DNA from: Aquatica leii
Lineage: Eukaryota; Arthropoda; Insecta; Coleoptera; Lampyridae
Direction of reading: 5' to 3'
Assembly: GCA_035610365.1 (NCBI GenBank)
Contig: CM069435.1
Location: 65,159,389 to 65,223,388 of the forward strand
DNA: 64,000 nt
In this document: positions 12,647 through 24,400 of the stretch, one piece after another
How the letters are laid out: the number at the start of each line of letters is the position of its first letter
How positions within the stretch are numbered: position 1 is the stretch's first letter
Notes under the pieces: model-generated
The model's input: the letters and a program-made list of their open reading frames with translations, nothing else
The model's database searches: none
Told to the model about the DNA's origin: nothing
Translations under genes and position numbers: made by a program

Positions 12647-15488
12647 CGAGGGGTTACGCACGGCTGTACTCTGGTGTACATGCTCGGTGTACTCATATGT
12701 AATCTGCAGTACTCATATGTACTCTGCACAACTCATATGTACTCATGTGAATTAATGTATTCTGATAGTGTATTCATTTAAATTCATGTGTATTCAAGGT
12801 GTACTCATATGTATTCAAAATATACTTTTGTGTAAAATACGCCTCCAAATGAACTCGGTGTATCACCGAATGCTACCAAATCTGATGTTTGCATCAAGTG
12901 TTTTATAAATGTGAATTTAAATATTTTATTACGCAATGTTTTTTAAGAGTTCAGTAATTTATTTACTATATAAATGTAATAACATAACCGTTATTTTAAT
13001 TATGGTATAAACTGCATCATATAGCACTTTTCTACGTGATATATGCATATCTAGTTTTAGAAATTAAAAATAATACGAATGTCATTAATACAGTTACTAA
13101 CATTATGTTGTTCGAACTCATTTTGTTACAAAATAACTTCAATTTCTCATACTAATTGCTTGATTAATAATAAAACGCCTACTTGTAAATACCCGATAAT
13201 AATTTACAAATTAAAAAACTTTAAAATTTTTGCCCTGTATTTCTATATGGAAGAAAACGAAATTGCAAATACAACTATTAAATTAACAGTATTTGATCAA
13301 TTGGAAGATCATATAAATACTGTGAAGGCTTTTCCAAAGTACATAAAAACATTGCTTGTTGTAACGGGGTTTGATAGCATTACAAGTTTAACCGAAATAA
13401 ACGATATCAATTATGTCGAAGAATTTGCAGGGAACAACATCCCTAAACGTTTCCCTAGCGAAAAGGAACGATTTCTTAGTATGTAAGCAGCATGCCCTGA
13501 AAACTTTGAAATCGAAAGGTCACAAGAAATTGATATTCCAATTAGTGAAAAAAATCAAGAACAGCAGAAATTTCATCCAAACCAATTCGAAAAATTGATA
13601 AAACGCTCTTGTCAGTTGCTGACTTTGATTTCACCTTTGAAAACCATGATGTGTCAGTTTGAGCTAAATCTTACATTAAGAAAAAATGCTGGACTGGACC
13701 CGAGTATTAGAGAAGATATAACGGCTAATATAGATTTGTCGAAAGTATCAGAATGAAGATCACATCAAAGATGATATTTTTACTGCTCAAAAATAGTGGA
13801 CGTTTTAAAAAGAAAGTGTTTTCAACATACATGTTTATAATTGGCGGACGGGACGTTTATTATACGAAACGTTGTATGCCAACTTAAAAAAAATGTAATT
13901 CTGTCACTAAGCACTGTATGTTGGTACATTCAATCAGAGGAACCAGTCGAAGAAGTATATTTTACTTTGATCGTTTAAAAGAATCTTTAAGACAAACAGG
14001 TTTACCGACTATAACTATAAGTATTCTAATTATGCCTACGTGATAATAACCCAAGCTTTGGGTGCGGAAGCGCCATCCTTTTGTGTTGGCTTGTTTGTAA
14101 CGAATAATCGGTTCACCCATGAAAATATTTTGGAAAGATTGGAAGTTATGGATAAAATAACTTCTGATGAAAGCGATGAAATTGGTTTCACAAAAAAAAT
14201 CTGATAACACTAATACACAGTGGTCCTGGCTTCATTTATTATTAATTTTCTAGATGTGTATTTAAGACACTTTTCACATTGGTACTAAATTAATTTGGGA
14301 AACACCAAGTTTCAACAAGTCACATTCAAGAATTAATTAGAAACGTTTCAAAAGATAACCACATGCTAACTAGTACAGACATAAGCGGCGAAGATAAAAT
14401 GAATTTTAAGAAGCACAGAAATTATCTTGTTCTTTCATTTCCTTACTAGCTTCTGAAAACGCCAAAGAAACTAAAACATATTTGAAACTAATTCATAACA
14501 TCTTATCTTCATTTTTGGACAAAAATTTAAGCGTGAGCGAGAACGAATATACAAAATTTAGTTTGTCGTATTCTTTCTCAGAGGTTGGAGACGATAGATA
14601 ATATCGACTCAAAAGTATACGTTATCAAAACAAAATTATTACTACTAATTCATTTCAATGTATAGAACTCAATAGTCATGTGTTTTTAAGTTTAGTTCTG
14701 AAATTCCAGTCAGTTTCTTGTTTAAAACCAGAAATGTTTTTGCCATGGTTGTTTTCTAGCCAACCATGCGAGCAGCTGTTCGGGTCGGCCAGATCTTTAA
14801 CGTCTACTTTTTCCACCATCATAAATATTTTAATTTTACAAATGCTAATTAGATTACGCCGCATCCAGTTTATTGAACATGCAAAAATAGACTTGAAATC
14901 ATGAAACATCACATTTTTCAAACCACGAAGAGTTTCCGAGTCGACGCTAGTGGAAACATTTGATGTAGATTATTACAGTACCGACAAATTATCTGAAATT
15001 GTTGAAAACGCATTGTTTGCAATGGATTAAACTTATTGGGAATCAAACTGGATGAAAATTGTTTTACTGAAAATGCAATTCCACAATCCAATTCCGATTT
15101 TTAAAGTAACTTTGAGATTCTTATACAAATAAATTAATTTGTTTTCACAGTACAGTAACAAATTTTTCTTACCGTACTTTGGTAGTTGATTATTTGTTCT
15201 TGATTTATTTTTTATTTAATATTAATTAATATTTACCATTGTTTTGTAAACATAGTTATATCTAAAAAGGTGTACTATACATACATTTTTATATGAACCA
15301 GATGTACTCATGTGTACTCTGCTGTAATCACTGTACTCATCTGTATTCAGTGTACTCATCTGTATTCAGTGTACTCTTCTGTATTCAAATGTACTAGTCT
15401 GTACTCAAGTGTACTCATATGACCGCAACGTGTACTCACTGTATTCGTACTCAAGTGTACAATTAATTACGTCGTGATTAACCCCTCG
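12647..15488 (+). mobile_element. hAT DNA transposon, complete ends, dead transposase
   Basis: The element is 2842 bp and is flanked on both sides by the identical 8-bp target duplication GAAATAGG (12639-12646 and 15489-15496), the hAT hallmark. Its ends form terminal inverted repeats: the left end starts CGAGGGGTTACGCACGGC and the right end, reversed, starts CGAGGGGTTAATCACGAC. Just inside each end are many subterminal copies of GTACTCATATGTA/GTATTC-like words (12666-12835 and 15270-15465). Between them is + strand coding remnant with stops and frameshifts. One open stretch at 13079-13486 is followed by fragments to about 15120. Near 14740-14900 the codons read LFSSQPCEQLFGSARSLTS, the conserved C-terminal C-E-x-x-F-x-x-x-R segment of hAT-like transposases. 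Confidence 0.9.
13079..15120 (+). pseudogene. hAT-type transposase remnant
   Basis: This is the coding remnant inside the hAT element. A 135-codon open frame starts it, with an acidic Asp/Glu/Thr-rich segment (13248-13486). The frame then shifts near 13440-13490 and is stopped repeatedly. Near 14430-14560 a readable stretch includes LASENAKETKTYLKLIHNIL. Near 14740-14900 comes the hAT C-terminal dimerisation-type motif with CEQLFGSAR. Most of the catalytic core between 13750 and 14400 is too decayed for me to place the acidic triad. No activity is expected. Confidence 0.7.
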
Positions 15489-15496
15489 GAAATAGG
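15489..15496. repeat. Target-site duplication, right
   Basis: GAAATAGG immediately outside the right hAT terminus, identical to the copy at 12639-12646. Confidence 0.9.
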
Positions 15497-17150
15497 TATG
15501 TATACATTTTTTCTGAATTCAGAAAGAAAGAAGTTTTTTGTAATAGATGGATAGGAAGACGTGTTTATATGGAATAGCCGGCTAAATCTCCTCATTCACA
15601 CCACGGTATTCCTATCATTAGAGGTATTTAAAATTACGAGACCCTCCAGGTCGAGATCTAAAAACAAGAATAACGTTAGAGTCTAGAAATGTGGATCAAG
15701 AAATGGGAGATAATGTTTAAGAAGAGTTTGATCTCCGACTTTATCTATGTCAGGAAGTAAATAGGTAGCAATTTGTGTATTTATCATAAAAATTGTTTCT
15801 AGAATAAATTATTCGTTTTTTCTGTAAATTTTCAAATTTAATTACTGCTATTCTTTTAATATCTTTGTTCTTTGCATTTTTTTAAAGTCATTTTCTTCCA
15901 CACAACCATGATAAAGAGAATATTAATTTTATTCCTTGCTTTATTGACACTGCCTTACAGCCTGCTTGGTTTGCTACGACTCAACGTTCGACACACGTAC
16001 TTTTATACTACATACATATGTATTTTTCATTATACTTTCCTACTCGTTGACTCCAGTTGACCCCTTTCACTAGTATTACTCTCTGGAACGTATTTTCTTG
16101 TTATCTAAATATTAAATTAATTTTAAATTACTCCAATAAGGTTAATCCTTGTTTTATAATATTTTCGAAAATATAAAAAATTAAGCAACAAGGAGTTAGC
16201 AACTAATTTCGATGGGTCTAAATTTAATACACATAACAAGGTGTAATCGAGGGTGTAATAATTAAAAAAGGGATTTAGTTTGCTAATAAATAAATTCAAA
16301 TTACAAACAATTTCATATTTTTAATGAGTCAAATTAAACCAATTCAATTCTATTACTAATTACGTGTTGAGTTAATGACAAGGTATCATATTTATATTGC
16401 TAATGCTAATTGTTATATTATGTGACATTTACAAAAATATTATAATTAGTTTACATATTATAACGAAAGTTATGTAAATAATAATCTCATTTATAGTTGA
16501 ATGATAATTTAGATTCTTTTGTCATTTAATCGGCAAGATGAAGTCAATAAATGACTTGAATTTTAATACAAATTTAGATATAATCGTTTATGTAAATTAG
16601 AAATTCGTTCTTTAATAATCAATAATTTTAATTGTAATGCTTTTCTATTCTGAACCAAAACAAACTCGATGTTCTAATTAGTTTTCTTATAATTGAGCTA
16701 ATGATAAATTTTGGTTGTAAAAAAAAATGTAGAAATTTAGTTCTTTCTAATAGAAAATTATAACATTTTTGGGGACTGTCGATTTCCGCAAATCTAAATT
16801 TTTGAGATTTGTGTGAAAAAGTGTAAACATGAATATTAAATTCGCTTTTTAACATACTTTGGCGCATATTTTTTGTTTCATATTTATAAGCTTTCTATAA
16901 ATTCTTTGAAGAGTAACACCTGAGTTTCCTGTATTAAACTCAATAGGGAAAATGTCTATTCATTTGCATCAAATTTGGATATAGTAGTATGGTGCGTTAT
17001 CGTTTTAAAAACTATTAAAAATGAATCGTATTGAAATATATTCTAACGATTTCAAAACTTAATTTTTCTTCAACTATTTACACGGTTATTGATTATTATA
17101 AACCTAACTGAAACCACAATACAAGATGCTAAGCAATTTAATAAAAACAA
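15497..17150. other. No recognised feature
   Basis: AT-rich. The minus-strand open frame at 16628-16867 shows no recognisable motif and no splice context, so I do not call it a gene. Confidence 0.35.
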
Positions 17151-17159
17151 CGCTTACAT

Positions 17160-17450
17160 TAATTTATGTATCACTGTAATTGTATCCGTCCACGGATAAG
17201 ATTCACTTTTATTTATCTACACTGACAGACGCGTTAAACACTTACTTCGCACTTATTTTTTTAGACCGCCAAATTTTTCTCAAGACTTTAAATCTTCTAG
17301 ACTCACTACGACTTTCTGCGATTACCTTTTATATTCTCATCTTATCTGGGAATAGAAGAGCCGTATTGGTCGATTAGAACTTGAAACATCATGTCAACCG
17401 TGTTGAAAAAAGTAGTTTCGAGAAAAACGCGTTTAAAAATTTTAACAAAG
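17160..17450. mobile_element. LTR-like fragment related to the 32.6-kb Gypsy LTR
   Basis: The stretch around 17190-17260 (GTCCACGGATAAG, then TTTATCTACACTG, then an ACGCGTTA/AACACTTA run) closely resembles 32573-32640 (GTCCGCAGATAAG, TTTATCTACACTG, ACGCGCCCTAA, CACTTTATTT). That sequence lies just past the end of a Gypsy integrase. This suggests a solo or truncated LTR of a related element. The exact ends are not determined and no internal coding region adjoins it. Confidence 0.45.
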
Positions 17451-17699
17451 ACAGTTTGGGTCATATGGTGCGTTATACTTACATTTCTTTAAGAATCGAC
17501 AATTTTTGATCCATACAATGGGCCTTCTACTTCAGAATGTACATTTTCCGAAGTTCTTTGTGCAAAACGAGCAGTTCTAGTTTTCTTAAAGAATCTTGTA
17601 GTTCAGAGCGCTCAATTCGAGTTTCGTCCAGTCTGATAGCTTCACGACCCATCGTGATTCTCATGATATTCAAAATCGTAAACAGCTTTAATTGAAAAT

Positions 17700-18250
17700 G
17701 TGAACAGCTGTATATACTCGATGACATTGAAAGTGCAACACCAAAAAGGGGTGACAATTTTGTGACCAAACTTGGTAGAAAGGTTCATCTACTCAGAGGT
17801 GATAAAATGGGCAAGTGATATTGGCATATCTGACGTTTTGTTTGTACTGCTTCATTATCGTGTGCATTTCGTGCGAGTGTGATTATTATACAGCGTGAAA
17901 ATTACCGATAATTAAGCGAATGGCTTACGTGAATTTGGTTTTTCGTACAGGGAAATTGCAATTTGTCTTAAGCGAAACGAATCCACTGTCATGCGCTGTA
18001 GGATAGAGTAGGAAAGGTCAGAATCGTCGTAGACAAGGAACTAGGGGGCGGAAGCAAACAAATGAGGTGCATGGCCGCCGTCTTTGACTTATGGCTACAA
18101 GACACCGATTTTCTAGTACCTGATCAATGTGCCGATCAATGGTTAGGTAATGAAGGTCGTACTGTAGCTCCTCAAACAATTTACTATCGAATCAAAAGTT
18201 TCCGATTGCAATCCTTTCGGTCATATCTTGTGCTACCACTGACGAAATAG
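17700..18250 (+). mobile_element. Tc1/mariner-type element, 5' part
   Basis: Plus-strand codons, in two or more frames, read MAYVNLVF and a helix-turn-helix with ERNESTVMRC-like spacing (17960-18000). The QNRRRQGTRGRKQT linker, LMATRHRFSS and DQCADQWLGNEGRTVAPQT follow, ending in SFRLQSFRSYLVLPLT. This is the paired-type DNA-binding N-terminus of a Tc1-like transposase. The DDE catalytic part is absent after 18250. The upstream stretch at 17715-17755, with GAAAGTGCAACACC, looks like the element's 5' terminal region. It is 5'-intact but truncated and frameshifted. Confidence 0.75.
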
Positions 18251-20490
18251 CCAAATTATAGGGTCAAGTTAGTTCATTATTAGCTTTATCTGTCAGTTTG
18301 CCATCTCTGCCGTTAAGACCTTTATTATCTTTTTTAGCTTTACGTATCTTTGAGCCCATACCTTTCTGCACTTATCATATGAATATAAGTAATGCTTTTG
18401 AATGTGTTTTGGGCACCATCTCCTATATATTTCTCATAGTCGACGTTTCTACCGATTTCTCAAACATTTCAATTAAAGCGTCAACCTACATTTTCCCGTC
18501 ACTTATGATTTATTGTGCAAAAATCTTCATACCATTATTTGTAGGCATCGATATTGCTTTTTTTTTATTTTTTCATATATTACAATTTTGGCAAACATTT
18601 GACAACTTGCTTGCTATATTTACCTACAAGCGTAGTAACTCCAAAAAGTGAGGTGAATCCCTTTTTTCCCAAGTACCATCTATAAAAACTGTTAAATGTA
18701 TTTAATTTGCATCGGAATCAAATATTAATTCTTTTTCTTCCTCAACAGCTTTTGAAATAATAAAATTATACTGATAGCAAACGTAGACAAATATCAATTA
18801 TGCTGCAGAATACATATTTATGCCTTCTCTTCCGACTCCTAAAAGTCTCATGCGTCTTACAATTCTAGAGTTTATTTTAAATGCTTTATTAATTAATGGA
18901 ATTTTTAAATTTTGCTGCGGATGCACTAGTAAAATTTTTAATTCTTTCAACGGAATGGTGATTGCCTCTAAATTTTGTTCTTTGTCTATCTGAACACAAA
19001 AACCTCTTATCTATTTTACGCTCAAAAATTGAAATTTGCACTCTAAATTTTTGAACTGTACACAGAGCCCGCAAGTCTACATTGAGAAAATTGAAACTAA
19101 ACTAACTCAAACTGAACACTAACATGAAAAGATTTACAATTTACTAAATTTCTAAGTATATATGGAGTATAAAAAGGTTTTTATGGGGGAAGCCATCTTT
19201 AGGTAGTCTGGAAATGTCTGCCGTTTATTGTTCGATTAGCTTCGTTTGATTAGACATGATACTGGTTGACCGCTACCGAACTGTTAACATCGTTTGTTCA
19301 GTGCTCTCGTACACTTTGTTTTCTATTAGCGACAGTGCAGATTGGAGAGTTTCATATTGTTGATTCTGTCGCATCTAAAAGAGTAATGATTTTTTTTAAA
19401 GGTTTAAAACACGTCAAATACGGGATTTCTGCGATTATATAAAAAATTCTTTCACCTCATACGTTACACCCTATATTAAAGAAACCCAGAACTTATGAAC
19501 ACCCTGTAATGTTTTGGTTTACATTAGAAATTGCAGTTGATCGTTTGTTAATGTTTCTATATTAACGTTTCATACTTTATTGCTATTCATTAACATTTTA
19601 TTATGTCCATTTATTCAATCAAAATTAATTATGGTACATTACTTCGATTTTAGTACCGAATGTGAACACTTAGGTGAACAGTTTTATATTTTGTTAATAC
19701 TCGCAATATGAAGACTTTGTAATCTTCGTTAGTTGTTGCGTTTTCTTGTTTTTCATTCCTGAGCATTTAATTACATAGATCGATTTTACAAGGACACTGC
19801 GTAATTTTATTAAAGCTTGTAGTTTCGATTATTAAAAATAAATAATAATAATTACTAGAACATTTGTACTTTCTAAACAGTACAGTAAAATTAATTGAAA
19901 GTACAAATTAGTTTTTATCCTTAGTGTTAATGAATTGATAAGGTATGCTACAAGCGTGACTCATGAAATTATCAATGTATTTATATTATGCAGTAAGACT
20001 ATTTTTGCAGTAATTGTTGGTTACACAATTGCTAGAAATATTCTATTATGTTAATTATATGTGGAAAAAACTGGTGTGGTCACCAACCGACTTTTCTATA
20101 AGGAGTGATAAAGGTATGTCTACATATTTTTTAAGGTTATGTTGTCATAAAACCACTTTGAAGTGATATGTACACATTTGTATTGACTTCTAATACAATT
20201 ACTTATTAGAATGTCTTCAAAATTAATTCTTAAAAAACATTGAATTTATAAGTAAAACGTATCCTCCTTAATTATTATACTTTTAATTGTTTTTTCAGTG
20301 CTTAAACAAGTATGTGCGAAAAAAAATGCATTGTCGTACATAGGTTTTTAACCTTAAAAGTTATATATAATTTTGTTCTATAAGTTAAAAAAATGTCACG
20401 TCATATTTAGAAAAAAAAAGAAATTTGCTTATTGAAATTTCAAACATTAAAAAATGTACGAATGTGATACTTGAATTAAGCAATTTACAA
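18250..20490. other. No recognised gene
   Basis: The open frame at 18298-18651 is a T-rich hydrophobic translation with no family match, probably a chance or antisense frame. The frame at 18889-19074 is likewise unsupported. A GTATGT donor-like site at 20114 lies 1.2 kb before the first coding exon of the main gene and could end an untranslated leader exon; this is only a possibility. Confidence 0.35.
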
Positions 20491-20495
20491 GCAAT

Positions 20496-20600
20496 AGGCT
20501 GTGGTGTAGTGTATCCAATGGTCTTTCCAAGATTTCCCATTACGCTGTATTACACCGACAAATAGCAAGGTCGGTGGTTCAAACCCGTTGTGGCTGCCAT
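20496..20600 (+). repeat. tRNA-derived SINE-like head
   Basis: A pol III A-box-like sequence (TGGTGTAGTG, 20502-20511) is followed by a good B box, GGTTCAAACCC (20576-20586). The two ends do not pair as an acceptor stem and the A-B spacing is too long for a normal tRNA, so this is more likely a tRNA-derived SINE or degraded tRNA pseudogene than a tRNA gene. Confidence 0.45.
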
Positions 20601-20734
20601 TTTTAAAAATGTGTACAATCACCGCCGCTTTAATTAAAAACTAATAATAGCTAATATTCAACGGTATTCTAAGAAATACAAACAGAAAATGTGTCATTCA
20701 AGAACCAAAATTTATTTATTTTTTTTTTCTTAAA

Positions 20735-20770
20735 AAAATCGTCGCAGGCAGGATTCGAACCTACATTATA
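20735..20770 (-). repeat. tRNA T-arm relic
   Basis: The reverse strand reads GTAGGTTCGAATCCTGC, a textbook T-loop/B box, followed by an acceptor-like CTGCGACG. No D arm, anticodon arm or matching 5' acceptor strand is present within 75 bases, so only the 3' end of a tRNA or SINE remains. Confidence 0.45.
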
Positions 20771-21330
20771 TATGGAATTTACTTTAAATTATAAATCAAA
20801 TATCTAAAAAACTGTTAATGTTAGAAATCTTTTTTACTTCAATAAATTGTTACGAAGAATTATCTCTATAAGAAACTATAAAAATAATTCTAATAATTTA
20901 CATACGTACAAAATTAGATTAAAAAAACTGTTTAAAATGGCGGATACGCTCATTTCCGGTTTCTTTATCAGACCCATCTTGATAGAACCGAGAGGATATG
21001 AAAAACCTGCTCTATACCAAATTTCAAGTTACTAGGACTTTTGGTTCGAGAGTTATAGTGGGTACATCGTTACACATACACACACATCCAAAATTTTTTT
21101 TTATCAAAAATCCTTTTTACTGTTTCATCAGACCTTGAAACGTAAAATTATGCAAAAAAAAATGTTTGAAAAAAATTGCGATCGCTATACTTCCCTTATA
21201 GGAATGTAAAAATAATAAATTAATAAAAGTCGCGTTCAGATCGATACTTTTATTATAATAGACCATATTAAATTTGACATATATATGAATAATTATTTTT
21301 GCACAGATTCTAACTGATTCTTTTTTACAG
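20770..21330. other. Leader of main gene, with possible repeat tail
   Basis: The stretch 20935-21085 reads like the 3' tail of a dispersed insect repeat (ACCAAATTTCAAGTTACTAG, then a CACACACACATCC run). It is followed by AT-rich sequence up to the TTTTTTACAG acceptor at 21321-21330. I see no promoter that I can name. Confidence 0.3.
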
Positions 21331-21334
21331 TATA

Positions 21335-21443
21335 ATGGGTACACGTGAGGGTTATAATGAAGGCAACGAACCATCTTCGAAGAGCACGGGCAATGCCTTA
21401 TGCGATTCCTTCAACAAATTACAAGTTCGAACGGCATCAAGAA
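21335..21443 (+). CDS. Main gene coding exon 1
   Basis: Encodes residues 1-36 plus the first base of codon 37, starting [15 protein letters not shown]. The splice acceptor TTTTTTACAG ends at 21330 and the donor GTATGT starts at 21444. A second ATG at 21357 is in another frame; using it puts a stop in the next exon, which decides for the ATG at 21335. The N-terminus is hydrophilic with no signal peptide. Confidence 0.7.
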
Positions 21444-24400
21444 GTATGTAAATATTTAAGTATATTGAGTAATAATTTTTTGCTTTTTAGCTTGCTTTTA
21501 TGAAGATTATCTTCTTGCGCGAACTAAACTATTTTTGCTACAAAATGATGAGGTGGATCCCGCCATTCCATCCAAATTAGCTGAAATAATACAAAGGTTG
21601 AAAAAGTAAGTCGTTGTTACAATTAATTAGACAGACTTTAGAATGAAGAGCATTTAATTTTTGTCTTTTTCATTTATCAGTTTTTTATGATTTTTAATTA
21701 TAATTTATATCATTCAAAAAAATCAAATAGTATTTAGGCTTATTTTTCCTCTTTCTCCAACCTCTAGTTTCTATTGTCGTCTCATTTTAGAACAACTCAA
21801 AACATTTTTATCGCGTCGTTTTACTTTATATCTGTCTTTTTTCAGATAAATTACTTTTTCATTCCAATTTTTATCTGTATTCCACGGCTTTGGTGTTTTC
21901 ACAAATGTTTCTTGTGGTTTTATATCTCTTGATCACTGCCATTCACGTGTCCAAATACAGCAGACGCTCGATAACGTGAACTATTTCAAATCAGGTGTGT
22001 TCACATGATCGAAATCAGCGAGCATGATTTGATTAATAAGAACATATCTGAAATAAACGTTTAATAACACAAAGAAAAACAAAATATATTCTAATAATCT
22101 AAATAAGCAATACAAATTAGTTAGTATTTTAGTCTATGTAGATTTTTTCTTTGGCCCAATCTGAAGCTTGGTTAATTAAATTTCGATAGCGTACGTGTCA
22201 GCCACTAAACTTCTAACTTTGATAGGAAGAGCTTTTTTATTATTATTTACATCTTTCTTCTCATTTACATCATTTGCTTCGATAAGTTTATACCATTTTG
22301 TCTAACCGGTGATGCAAAGACATAATCAGCATCGGATGGTATGTTATCTATACTACTGGTGCAAAAGAGATGTGTACTAGGCGATGTGCAAATCTAAAAC
22401 TGCCTTGTGTAGTGCTACCTAATTTCTAGATCGAATATTTTTCAGGATTCTTTGATAAGACAAAAGTAGACATTTTTGATAGTATGCATTTTGCTTCTCA
22501 GTTATTCTGGATGACTTGCATTATCTAATAGTAACAACGGTTTTATTTATTTTTTTTCTCTCTATTCTAGGCATCTTTGCATTTTTTAAAGATTTTCAAT
22601 TTTCTGAACTCCCAAATGTATATCACGTTCTTCATAATTCTCGTACCTAGTGTAAAGATTTTAATACACAAACGCACGTTATATGCTGACTTAAGTTCAA
22701 ACACAATTAAAAATAATCCACTCGCTGATATTTGCATTATTGAGCTGTACATGTTTACGTTAATTTGATCTTATAGTATATAGTATGAATTTTATGCTTA
22801 CATTAGCGCGATGTTTCCATTATTAAGCATTTACTCTACCCTCAACTGATGTTCTCTACATTTTGTCCGTTGCTTTTTGAAATTTCTCTTCATGAATCCA
22901 CTTCAACAGCTCAAGGAATTGAAAGCAATAGCTAGCGATACGAAAAATATATCTGAGAAAAAAAGAAAGAGATCGGCTGAGCGAAACGAGCTAGTTGCGA
23001 GAACGCTCAGAAATAACGATGTTGTTTTATAACATTACAACCTTTAACAGTAAAGACAACTTAATCAACTAGCGAAAAACAAAACTTTATTGAGTTCACT
23101 CTTATTTACATCAAGGTTTTACTCTAATTTGGCAGTTTGACCACATATCAAATGCCTAAACCTGGAAAAGCTTCCTTCCTTACTGCTTATTTATCTGGGG
23201 ATTTATCGTCTAGAATTCGAAAAAATCTGCTACAAAATTGAGATACATGATAGATAACTATACATTCAAATAATTCACCGATTAAAATTTTCTAGCATAT
23301 GTCATAATGACTAGATGACAGTTTACGGTTTTATTTTTTTTCGTATCAAACATTAAAAATAAAATTGAGTGTTCTCGGCATATCCTTCTTTTTGAGGCTT
23401 AACTTTAGCGAGTGTAAATCTGAAATTTTGTTAAATTGCACTGTAACGAAAAAGGGCGCAGTACATTCGCAGCAAACTGTGTATATTTAATTTATATTTC
23501 TGACGTTTATATTGACATATGAGTTATTATAATCTTTAATTCCGTTGTGAGTATCCACGTATTTATGAAGCGTTGTTCCGATTTTTTTAAATTTTCAAGT
23601 AATTTAATTGATTAGTGAAAATTCTTTAAACAATGAGAGTGCTATAAACCAATTTATATAGAATATAAAACATCATTAATATAAAATAAAAAAGTGTTCA
23701 GTTAATTTAATATTGCAGTCCCAGAAACATTTTACTTTTACATTAATAAATACAAATAAAAATAATTCCTTAGCAAAGAAGTTTCACTTCTTCTGTGAGC
23801 TTATGTGGGTGGGGCTCACTCGTTTAATTTTATTATCGGAACGGTAAAAATTCTGTTCAATCAAAACGAAGTTACGTAAAGTGTATGGAAACGAATGTGT
23901 TAAATTAATACAGAATTGTACTATTACAATTGGAGATGTTAAATTGTTTAATCAAATCGAAGAAACCATAAAATATTAACATGAAAGCCATATACTTTAC
24001 TAAGGTAACGCTAGATCTCATACGAATTTGATGATTCGTCAGAAGAATTTGTTATTAGGTTCTTTCTGTTGAAAATTGACGACCAGATAAGCGTCTATTG
24101 ACATGATTATATACTCATAACTATTGCACTTGGTTTGATCAGAATAACACGCCACGGTGCATTTTTGCGTGTCTAATAGAAATTACACTGTTTAGTCATT
24201 ACAGGTTTTTTTTTGTTTCTTCTAACTGTTTTGATTTTTGAAGCTTGAATCGGTTGGTGAACTATAGGTTTTAACTGCTTTGTGCTAGGGTTACGCTGCA
24301 CCGGTTCATTAAAATTTCTTACGAGTTGTTGTCTTTTAATATTATAAGCAAGCGAAAAGTAAATTATTTGTCTATACGGACAAAGTACTACTTTCATTAA

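Noticed and set aside
20496..20600. Functional tRNA gene
   Set aside because: Good B box, but the ends do not form an acceptor stem and the A-B distance is too long.
21357..21443. Alternative start ATG at 21357 for the main gene
   Set aside because: In that frame the next exon runs into a TAG. The ATG at 21335 stays open through all six exons.
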